Below are positions 6,991 through 14,042 of a DNA stretch of 15,909 nucleotides, in pieces. The translations under genes and the position numbers were made by a program. Each line of letters starts with the position of its first letter. Positions within the stretch are counted from its first letter, which is position 1. The notes beneath the pieces are model-generated. The model saw only the letters and a list, made by a program, of their open reading frames with translations. It ran no database searches and was not told the origin of the DNA. Source of the DNA: UBA4661 sp002405405 (GTDB taxonomy: Bacteria; Bacteroidota; Ignavibacteria; Kapaibacteriales; UBA4661); NCBI GenBank assembly GCA_036847245.1, contig DAIUAL010000065.1, forward strand, positions 1 through 15,909, given 5' to 3'.

Positions 6991-9900
6991 ATGAGCTTAG
7001 ATAAAAAAGAATTCTCCGCATACATTAATGAGTTCAATTTCCGCGATCTTTTTATTGATATTGGCTGGAACAACGATACAACAACTCAGTCTATTGTCGT
7101 TGATAATGAAGCATACACCCTCAAGCAGTAGCCGAAAAAAGTGGCTTTAAGGTGTTGCTGTGCCAGCCCCTTGCAAATGGCATTATTCCCGACTACAATA
7201 CCCGCAAGAAGATTGAAACCAAAGTAACTAAACTCTTTCAAGAGCATTTAATCATCTTCTTCGATAGCAAGAAAACCGAACAAATTTGGCAACTGGTTGT
7301 GCGACAATCAGGCAAGCCTACTAAGCTCACCGAAACACGATGGCATATCAACCAAGACCCCGAACTCTTGTATCAACGTGCATCAGGAATTTTCTTTGAG
7401 TTAGACGAAGAAGAACATATCACTATCGTTGATGTAACCAAACGCATTGCCGATAACTTTCAGCAAAACAATGAGCGTGTTACAAAACAGTTCTATGATA
7501 AATTCAAAAAGGAACACACTGCATTTCTTTCATTCATCAAAGGCATTACCAATAAAGCCGATCAGGAATGGTATGCGTCCTTGATGATGAATCGCCTGAT
7601 GTTATGCTACTTCATTCAGAAGAAAGGATTTTTAGATAACAATAAAAACTATCTACGTGATAAACTCAATGCTTGCAAAGCGAAAAAGGGTAAAGCAAAA
7701 TTCTATTCCTTCTATCGTGATTTCCTCTTGGTGCTGTTTCACAAAGGTTTGAACGAACCAACTCAAAGCCCAAGCACCCGAATAGAAATTGGCACAATTC
7801 CTTACTTGAATGGTGGTCTCTTTGATGAACACGAATTAGAAAAATCCAATACCACTATTGCCATTGAAGACAAAGCATTTGAACGCCTCTTCGACTTCTT
7901 CGATCAGTACGAATGGCACTTAGATACACGCATTACAGCAAGCGGAAAGGACATTAACCCCGATGTGATTGGTTACATCTTTGAGAAGTATATCAATGAC
8001 AGGGCGAATATGGGTGCGTACTACACCAAAGAAGATATTACCGATTACATCAGTAAAAACTGTATCCTTCCCTATTTGTTTGATGAAACCAAACGCCAAT
8101 ATCCCAAAGCATTTACCGCAGATGCCGAAGTGTGGCGCATGGTACAGCACAGTGGCGACCGATACATCTATGATGCTGTAAAAAAAGGCGTAGATATGGC
8201 ACTGCCTGAAGATATTCACATTGGCATTGATACCTCGCAACCCAATCTTTTAGAGCGTAGAAAAGAATGGAATAAATCCGCTCCAGCTGACTATGCTCTA
8301 CCAACAGAAATTTGGCGTGAAGTTGTTGAGAGAAGAAATCGCTACACCGATATACGCATGAAGATTGATAGCGGAGAGATTCAGAGCATCAATGACTTTA
8401 TCACGTACAACCTCAACATACGTCAGTTTGCACAAGATGTGGTAGAAAGCACTTCCGACCCCGAACTGCTCAAGCACTTCTATAAAGCACTCAATAGCGT
8501 TACGATTCTTGACCCAACCTGTGGCTCAGGAGCATTTCTCTTTGCCGCGATGAATATCCTTGAGCCACTCTATGAGAGTTGTATTCAACGCATGAGGGCT
8601 TTTACCGAAGATGAAGACAGAGCAAATGCCGGCGACAAAAAGAACTTTCAACATAAGTTCAAGTTTTTCAGAGAAGTCTTAGAAAACATCCAAAGCCCAC
8701 AGCACCCCAATCTGCAATACTTCATTTATAAAAACATCATCCTGCAGAATCTGTATGGCGTGGATATCATGCGTGAAGCAGTGGAGATTGCAAAACTGCG
8801 CCTCTTCCTCAAGCTCATTGCAACAGTCGAGCCGGACTACCGCAAGCTCAATCTTGGCTTAGAGCCACTGCCTGATATTGATTTTAATATACGTGCAGGA
8901 AATACACTCGTGGGCTTTGCTACCGAAGCTGACTTAGATACTGCTCTTGAGAATAGAATGGACTTCGATAATGACAAAGAAAACATCAAGGAGAAGTGCG
9001 ACATCGTAGCTCGTGCTTTTGCACGCTATAAAGAAATTCAGCTCACCTATGGCGATGATTTTAAGGAATTCAGACAGGCAAAAGAAGAACTCAACAAACG
9101 CCTGAAAGAGCTTAACGACGAACTCAATATCCTACTCGCCAAACAGCTGTATGGTATTGATACTACCAAACCCGCCAAACTCCATGCATGGCTTGCCTCG
9201 CACCAGCCCTTTCATTGGTTTGCAGAGTTTTATGAAATAATACAAGATAAGGGCGATGCCCTGAGCAAGTCGAAGGGTGGCTTTGATGTGATCATTGGGA
9301 ATCCGCCTTATTTAGAAATTCGACAAATAAATTATCAACTAAAAGGTCTTAAAACACTTGAATCAGGTGCTGTTCACAATATGTGTATGGAAAGAAGTCT
9401 TCAAATTCTTAAAGACACAGGAAATATTTCAATGATTGTGCCGCTTGCATTGGTCTGCACTCAAAGAATGATAGTAATACAAAATTTACTTGAGAACAAT
9501 AAAATAACTTGGTACTCAAATTTTGCTTGGCGACCAGGCAAACTATTTGAAAATGTAAATCGTGCATTAACAATATTTGTTTCGAATTATAGCGATAGGC
9601 AGAATGTATATAACACTAACTACATCAAATGGTCATCAGATACAAGAGATGATGTTTTTCCAAATATTTCTTTTATACCTTGGAACAATAAACGAAATTC
9701 TTTCTGGGTTCCAAAGCTTGGGAATAAGATTGAAGAAATAATTCTTCAAAAAGTTTTAAAATCGGACAAAACACTATCTCACATAATAAGTAAACATTCA
9801 TCAAATCGCATTTATTATAGAACTACTGGTGGGTTGTATTGGAAAATATTTACCAATTTTCCCCCAAAGTTTTATGTAAATGGAAAAGAAGGCAAATCCA

Positions 9901-10325
9901 GTCGAGAAACTTTTTTTGCTGTAAAGGAGAAAAACCACGATATAATTTGTATCGCAATACTAAGTAGCAACTTGTTTTGGTGGTGGTATACTATTACATC
10001 TAATCTTCGTGACTTAAATCCTAGCGATATTCAGGGTTTTAAATTTCCTTCTTCAATGTTAGATGATACTGAACTACTAAAATTTGGCAAGAAATATTTG
10101 AAGGATTTGGAAGCAAACTCTGCAATGCTCACTAGGATTCAAAAACAAACAGGAGAAACACAAACTCAATCATTTAAGATAGCTCTTTCGAAACCTATTA
10201 TTGACGAAATTGATGCTGTTTTAGCCCAGCACTATGGCTTTACGGAGGAGGAGTTAGACTTCATCATCAACTACGACATCAAGTATCGCATGGGGAAAGA
10301 ATTAGAGGGCGAAGAAGAGGAATAG
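6991..10325 (+). CDS. Eco57I-like / type IIG-like DNA adenine methyltransferase, frameshifted near its start
   Basis: Large N6-adenine methyltransferase in two frames. The ATG at 6991 opens a frame encoding FRDLFIDIGWNN that stops at TAG 7129-7131. From about 7125 the protein continues in the next frame (AVAEKSGFKVLLCQPLANG) to 10325. One missing G, as in AAGGCAGTAGCC read as AAGCAGTAGCC, explains the break, and the repaired protein would be about 1111 residues. Numbered from the GTG at 7152: DPTCGSGAF (454-462) is the SAM-binding motif I, and NPPY (717-720) the catalytic motif IV. A variable target-recognition region follows, and the end FTEEELDFIINYDIKYRMG is typical of this family. The N-terminal 300 residues are long enough for a nuclease, but I see no clear PD-(D/E)XK site. 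The ATPase gene starts 6 bases downstream. A restart at GTG 7152 would lose only about 54 residues. Confidence 0.85.
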
Positions 10326-10331
10326 ACAACG

Positions 10332-11972
10332 ATGCACGAAACACAACATATCGAAAAAAAGTCGCTAAGAGTGGTGGTAGGTGCTACGTCTGATTTTGAT
10401 GAGTTAGCAAAAGATTGTGTATGCTTTGCGAATGCTCGTGGTGGTATTATTCTTATAGGCATTGAAGATAACGAATCGTTGCCGCCACCCAATCAAAAAA
10501 TAGATACAACACTGCCCGATAAAATTCGCAAAAGAATATCGGAACTGACCATCAATGTAGGCACACATACACACATAAAGACTGCTGAAAACGGAGGCGA
10601 GATCATTGAACTAACCGTTCTCCCCAGTACATCCACCATTGCCGGCACCACCGATGGTAGATATTATCTGCGTATTTCTGATACCTGCACACCACTGCCA
10701 CCCGATGAATTATTGCGCTTGCTTACTGATAAGCCATCATTTATTTGGGAAACCAAGATCACCAAGGTAAAGCTTACGGATATTGATAATCAAAAAGTTC
10801 AAGCATGTATCAATGACATCCGCTCATCGAACCGAGTATCCGACTTTGTTAAGCAAAAACCAACCAACGAGTTACTGGAGTATTACTTGTTTTCCGAAGG
10901 CGATTATTTAACCAACTTGGGAGTGTTGTGGTTGGGCAAACGCACGGACAGAGCGAAGCTCTTGTATGCTCCAGTGATTCAGTTTTTAAAATTTGATGAG
11001 CAATGCAACAGAGTAAATAAAATTGTGTGGGATGATTTTTCACTCAACCCCAAAGAAATGTTAGAAGCAGTTTGGACACAGATACCCGATTGGAAAGAAG
11101 GGATTGAGGTTTCGGATGGATTGTTTAGAAAATTTATTCCTAACTACGAAGAAGATGTAGTTCGTGAGTTACTTGCCAATGCTTTGGTGCATCGTTCCTA
11201 CACCACCCGAGGCGATATTTTTATCAACTTATTTCCGGATCGATTAGAGATACACAATCCGGGCAGGTTCCCAATAGGCGTTACTCCCAGCAACATCTTG
11301 CACAAGACAGTAAAGCGGAATGAGCATCTTTCTAAGGTTTTTTATGACCTTAAACTGATGGAACGTGAAGGCAGTGGATACGATAGGATGTATGAAACTT
11401 TATTATCGAACGGAAAGCAAATACCTATTCCATCCGAAGGTGATGACAGAGTGGCGGTCGTTATTAAAAAACATATTATCAAAACAGAGGTTATTAAATT
11501 GGTAAGCAGAGCGAATGAGGAATTTGCTTTACGGCAAAAGGAAATAATTTGCTTGGGCTTAATTGCACAACACACTACATTATCGGCAACTGAATTTTCC
11601 AAAGTGTTACATCTGCCTCAGCAAAATGCCATCAGAGATTGGTTAGGCAGATTGCCCGATTTAGGGATTGTGCAATCAAAAGGCAGAACAAAAGGCGTGG
11701 AATATTTTGTAGCACCTGAGTTTCTGCAAAGGTTAGAGTTTAAAGGAAAGACCAGTTTAAAAAAGATTGAGAACTACAGATTGAAAGAACTCATTTTTCA
11801 GGATATATCCACCTACCCACATTCGTCAATCAGTGAAATCAACCAACGAATTGGCGGTGAGATCCCACAAAGGAAAATAAGAAAGCAATTAGAAAGAATG
11901 ATAACTGAAGGTGAAGTTTCCTATATCGGAATTAATAGATGGCGAAGGTATTCTATCTCCCAAAAAATGTGA
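10332..11972 (+). CDS. AlbA_2 domain / HATPase_c_4 ATP-binding protein
   Basis: A 546-residue protein of the Schlafen-AlbA_2 group (COG2865 type, often annotated as transcriptional regulator or RecG-like ATP-binding protein). Residues about 5-130 form AlbA_2, with the hallmark FANARGGIILIGIED (32-46). Residues about 275-365 match the HATPase_c_4 GHKL-like domain: ELLANALVHR is the N-box-like helix, DRLEIHNPG the second motif and EGSGYDRMYE the glycine-rich lid. The C-terminal third contains two likely winged-helix modules (around 400-470 and 480-540). Such proteins are frequent in defence islands, where ATP and nucleic-acid binding suggests a sensor or regulator. The start ATG lies 6 bases after the methylase stop, so translation is probably coupled. 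The frame is intact. Confidence 0.85.
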   Translation: MHETQHIEKKSLRVVVGATSDFDELAKDCVCFANARGGIILIGIEDNESLPPPNQKIDTTLPDKIRKRISELTINVGTHTHIKTAENGGEIIELTVLPSTSTIAGTTDGRYYLRISDTCTPLPPDELLRLLTDKPSFIWETKITKVKLTDIDNQKVQACINDIRSSNRVSDFVKQKPTNELLEYYLFSEGDYLTNLGVLWLGKRTDRAKLLYAPVIQFLKFDEQCNRVNKIVWDDFSLNPKEMLEAVWTQIPDWKEGIEVSDGLFRKFIPNYEEDVVRELLANALVHRSYTTRGDIFINLFPDRLEIHNPGRFPIGVTPSNILHKTVKRNEHLSKVFYDLKLMEREGSGYDRMYETLLSNGKQIPIPSEGDDRVAVVIKKHIIKTEVIKLVSRANEEFALRQKEIICLGLIAQHTTLSATEFSKVLHLPQQNAIRDWLGRLPDLGIVQSKGRTKGVEYFVAPEFLQRLEFKGKTSLKKIENYRLKELIFQDISTYPHSSISEINQRIGGEIPQRKIRKQLERMITEGEVSYIGINRWRRYSISQKM

Positions 11973-12101
11973 AAAAAACAAGAGTTATGCGTACACTATG
12001 TAAATAGAAAGTGGTTGATAAACTGTAGGCACCAACGTAAGTAATTGAAATACAACGCATTACATTGCATTGCGTATTTACCAAACAATGTGAAAAAAAC
12101 A
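11966..12101. repeat. 15-base direct repeat flanking the gap after the ATPase gene
   Basis: AATGTGAAAAAAACA occurs exactly at 11966-11980, over the ATPase stop codon, and again at 12087-12101, 121 bases later. The spacer holds no gene; near its end is a small dyad, ACGCA...TGCGT, at about 12054-12075. The arrangement could record a local duplication or insertion. The A-rich composition lowers its significance. Confidence 0.5.
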
Positions 12102-12141
12102 GTATTGTATTACAAATTTTCTACAAAGCGGACTATACACA

Positions 12142-12615
12142 ATGCAACTTTCTGTTCCAATGGAACATTATGCCGGCAATATCGAACTATTAAAGCAATA
12201 TAAAGTTGCTTTTTTATGCAGTCGAAAAGTACCTGCTTCGGTGGTATTGAAATGCTATGATTGGGCAATTGAGCAAAGAGAACAAGGTAATTGTGTTATC
12301 AGTGGTTTTCATAGCCAAATAGAGAAAGATGTGTTACATTATTTGCTCAAAGGGGAGCAGTCCATCATTTTGGCATTAGCAAGAGGTCTAAAGGGAAAAT
12401 TAGAACCTGAATTTGAAAAACCTTTAGAACAGGGTAGATTGCTCATCATTACCCCTTTTGACAGATCCGTACAAAGAGTATCAGCACACACAGCCCACAA
12501 ACGCAATATGCTCATGACAGAGCTTGCAGAGAGCATCACAGTTGGCTACAGCAATCCACATGGTTCATTATCAGCACTCTTATCGAAAGTAGCAAAACCC
12601 ATCATATTTTTGTGA
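12142..12615 (+). CDS. DprA/SLOG-like Rossmann-fold protein
   Basis: A 157-residue single-domain protein. YKVAFLCSRKVP (20-31) is the first strand-loop of a Rossmann-like fold, and GFHSQIEKDVLHYLL (55-69) carries the conserved Gly and Glu61. GRLLIITPF (98-106) is a core strand, and KRNMLMTELAESITVGY (120-136) with HGSL (140-143) copies the DprA signature in which RN precedes the last strand and a Gly-Ser closes the pocket. DprA loads RecA on single-stranded DNA in competence, whereas stand-alone short relatives of the SLOG superfamily occur in defence islands and may bind nucleotides. True DprA is about twice as long, so this is not the housekeeping gene. It follows the ATPase by 169 bases on the same strand and may belong to the same system. 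Confidence 0.7.
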   Translation: MQLSVPMEHYAGNIELLKQYKVAFLCSRKVPASVVLKCYDWAIEQREQGNCVISGFHSQIEKDVLHYLLKGEQSIILALARGLKGKLEPEFEKPLEQGRLLIITPFDRSVQRVSAHTAHKRNMLMTELAESITVGYSNPHGSLSALLSKVAKPIIFL

Positions 12616-12656
12616 GCAACAATGGTGTCTTTTTTCATTGTATGGTGGTATAAGAT

Positions 12657-12905
12657 ATGAATTCAGAATATGTTGAAATCATCGTCGAAAGCTATTGGCA
12701 TAGTGGTAGAGGCAAACGTTCCACGATTTGTGTTCGCCCTATTGCAGGCGAGCTATATCCTCAGAATCTTGATGTTGCCTGCTCACGTACGATACGTGAA
12801 GGGTATCCGGTCGGTACACGTTTTCGTGCTCGCGTGAAGCTCACTAACCGAGAGGGTTCAGGAGATTATCTGCGTGCACACAACAATGAGATTGAACCAT
12901 TGTGA
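12657..12905 (+). CDS. Small hypothetical protein
   Basis: An 82-residue protein, 41 bases after the DprA-like gene on the same strand. I do not recognise a named family. It reads as a compact beta-rich domain: VEIIVESYW, then STICVRPIAGELYP, a CSRTIREGYPVGTRFRARVKLT segment and a short C-terminal tail. The PVGTRF turn and alternating hydrophobics suggest an SH3- or OB-like barrel, which would fit nucleic-acid or protein binding, but this is only a reading of the pattern. The start is ATG with AAGA 4 bases upstream. An 8-base inverted repeat, TTGAGAAA/TTTCTCAA (12906-12913 and 12937-12944), begins immediately after the stop and may form a hairpin at the transcript end. Confidence 0.6.
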   Translation: MNSEYVEIIVESYWHSGRGKRSTICVRPIAGELYPQNLDVACSRTIREGYPVGTRFRARVKLTNREGSGDYLRAHNNEIEPL

Positions 12906-13010
12906 TTGAGAAACCGACCAGCGCAGGGAACACTAATTTCTCAAAAAAGAGAATGGAGCCGAGAACGTAATCTCCGACAAAATTATCCCGGTCAGTGTCC
13001 CTGCTTCCCA

Positions 13011-13074
13011 TGTCGGTGGTCTGATCTGTCGCAAAATTACAGCAGAACATCATTATAGGTTGTGGGGAAATTTC
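13011..13074. repeat. Intergenic repeat, copy 1
   Basis: The core GTCTGATCTGTCGCAAAATT and following bases (13019-13047) match 25 of 29 positions of copy 2 at 13702-13730 by hand count. Both are followed by (T/C)GTGGGGAAATTTC (here 13061-13074). The spacing between core and tail is 13 bases here and 23 in copy 2. The element is non-coding as far as I can see, and its family is unknown to me. Confidence 0.6.
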
Positions 13075-13185
13075 AGAGATTCATTGTACTTTTGAATCAG
13101 CAAGACTCATGAGGAAATGTGTATTGCGAAGTACACCATTGGCGACCTGAGTACGTGAGTCCTCCGAAAACGAGAGTGAACACCC

Positions 13186-13398
13186 TCAGACCTTGAAGAG
13201 GTCGCCGCCTTCTCCTCGTTGTTTCTTGTTTTGATGAACCAATGAAATAGCTTCTGGAATCTGACTCTGCATATCCGACCATGTGTTGGTAGTGGCAGAT
13301 GTTCTCTCCAAAACCTCAGTCGTGGCGTACTGACAAGTGTTCATCGCTTCTTGTATTGAAGTGTAATTCTTGCTCCATGATGGGATGAAAAAGCGCAA
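13186..13398 (-). CDS. Possible small ORF, uncertain
   Basis: A 70-codon frame starting with TTG at 13398, with an internal ATG giving 52 residues. The composition (SIQEAMNTCQYATTEVLERT, then SDMQSQIPEAISLVHQNK) looks more protein-like than most random frames here. There is no ribosome site, no known motif and no partner gene, and it lies between two non-coding repeats. It could be a remnant of a longer gene or chance. Confidence 0.2.
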   Translation of the reverse strand: MRFFIPSWSKNYTSIQEAMNTCQYATTEVLERTSATTNTWSDMQSQIPEAISLVHQNKKQRGEGGDLFKV

Positions 13399-13519
13399 GC
13401 TCTATCTAACCATAGAAGAATTACATGGGTTCTTGACCAATGACGGTATGATAAAACACTTGTGTTTTAGGCAATCGTGTGAGAACCATATAAGCGTTAC
13501 CTGCCATTTGTGTGGGTAA
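13385..13519 (+). CDS. Possible 44-residue cysteine-containing peptide, uncertain
   Basis: ATG at 13385 opens a frame reading MKKRKLYLTIEELHGFLTND at the N-terminus and CHLCG at the end, with four cysteines in the last 17 residues. The stop codon falls inside the 3' arm of the terminator hairpin at 13492-13524, and a perfect 18-base palindrome (13452-13469) lies inside the frame. Because structure and coding compete here, a small RNA ending at this terminator is an equally good reading. It overlaps the uncertain minus-strand frame at 13186-13398. Confidence 0.2.
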   Translation: MKKRKLYLTIEELHGFLTNDGMIKHLCFRQSCENHISVTCHLCG

Positions 13520-13534
13520 CGCTTTTTGTTTTTT
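13492..13534 (+). terminator. Strong intrinsic terminator
   Basis: A perfect 10-base stem, AAGCGTTACC (13492-13501) and GGTAACGCTT (13515-13524), with a 13-base loop is followed by TTTGTTTTTT. This is the clearest rho-independent terminator in the window. It would stop transcripts from the left, either the defence operon or a short local RNA, before they enter the dyad-rich region. Confidence 0.85.
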
Positions 13535-13684
13535 ATGTGATGGTCATGTGATGATATGCAAGAATGCTGCAATACCGATCAGAAGGGGAAAGATACATTT
13601 CATTGCCAACATTGACAACGAAACTCGAGGTAGGCAACTCAACCTTTCTGACATGGTCGTCGCGGGTATTCTCTCCCCCCATAA

Positions 13685-13767
13685 ATTTGCCGGTGTCAGC
13701 CGTCTGATCTATTGTAAAATTACGGCAGAATGTCGTCATCTCGCCTCGCAGGGCGTGGGGAAATTTC
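13685..13767. repeat. Intergenic repeat, copy 2
   Basis: Second copy of the repeat at 13011-13074. The core is at 13702-13730 and the tail CGTGGGGAAATTTC at 13754-13767. Minus-strand translations of both copies share FCxNFxxDQTxDxG. That may mean a shared coding ancestor or simply conserved DNA. Confidence 0.6.
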
Positions 13768-13814
13768 GCTAAAATCCCGCTTCCCATTTTTGGGAAGGGG
13801 AAATTTCGCTAAAA
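13757..13814. repeat. 18-base direct repeats around a hairpin
   Basis: GGGGAAATTTCGCTAAAA is repeated exactly at 13757-13774 and 13797-13814, 40 bases apart. Between them CTTCCCA-TTTT-TGGGAAG (13780-13797) forms a perfect 7-base-pair hairpin. No T run follows directly on either strand, so it is not a standard terminator. Confidence 0.6.
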
Positions 13815-13839
13815 ACAGAGTTTTTGATTTTTCCATTGT

Positions 13840-13889
13840 TACTCAAAATTGAGTAGCAAAAAAGACTGCTTTTTACTCAAAACCGAGTA
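13840..13889. repeat. Paired dyads TACTCAAAA..GAGTA
   Basis: TACTCAAAATTGAGTA (13840-13855) and TACTCAAAACCGAGTA (13874-13889) are two near-identical dyads 34 bases apart, close to three helical turns and thus on similar faces of the DNA. They look like binding sites for a dimeric protein. A further dyad, ACTATccATAGT, follows at 13892-13903. Confidence 0.55.
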
Positions 13890-13903
13890 AAACTATCCAT
13901 AGT

Positions 13904-14037
13904 AAAAATGCCGTTTTTCAATTGTATCACGGCTTATTTTGATACATTTTCAAACGGCGTTTTTAGCGGAATTTCGAGGATTCGTAATGTATCAAATGTA
14001 TCACCCCCTATATAGGCGATGATACATTTGATACATT
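13904..14037. promoter_or_regulatory. Iteron-like TGTATCA sites and nested palindrome (candidate origin or operator)
   Basis: The heptamer TGTATCA or its complement occurs six times: forward at 13923, 13988 and 13997, inverted at 13940, 14020 and 14029. The first pair sits inside a larger dyad, AAAAATGCCGTTT (13904-13916) with AAACGGCGTTTTT (13952-13964). The last four form a perfect 18-base inverted repeat, AATGTATCAAATGTATCA (13986-14003) and its complement (14020-14037). Its 16-base centre contains the palindrome CCTATATAGG (14007-14016) on exactly the same axis. The block ends 5 bases from the stop codon of the replication ATPase. Clustered iterons beside primase and helicase-like genes suggest a replication origin; an operator array or a termination or resolution site is also possible. 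Confidence 0.6.
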
Positions 14038-14042
14038 GCCCT

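Larger units (their letters stand above)
12906..14042. other. 1.1-kb region without a convincing gene
   Basis: This stretch separates the cargo operon from the replication genes. It contains the hairpin after the 82-residue gene, repeat copies 1 and 2, an 8-base-arm structure GGCGACCT/AGGTCGCC (13141-13148 and 13199-13206), the palindrome TAAAACAC-TT-GTGTTTTA (13452-13469), the strong terminator at 13492, and the dyad and iteron block from 13840. Only short uncertain frames are present. Confidence 0.6.

Noticed and set aside
7110..7140. Programmed -1 frameshifting in the methyltransferase
   Set aside because: The site CTCAAGCAGTAG has no X XXY YYZ slippery heptamer. A lost G explains the break better.
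3553..11972. DISARM or BREX system
   Set aside because: A helicase, a methylase and a PLD domain are present, but I see no DrmB (DUF1998), no separate DrmC, no PglZ phosphatase and no BrxC-like ATPase. The gene order and fusions differ.
12142..12615. Housekeeping DprA of the competence pathway
   Set aside because: At 157 residues it lacks the extra domains of DprA and sits among defence genes.
13533..13787. Minus-strand 84-codon frame over repeat copy 2
   Set aside because: Its similarity is only to the other repeat copy, and it has no ribosome site. It is treated as a by-product of the repeat.
13986..14037. Intrinsic terminator for the minus-strand replication genes
   Set aside because: The palindrome lies just after the stop codon but has an AT-rich stem, no T run afterwards and an internal repeated heptamer. 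Protein binding fits better.
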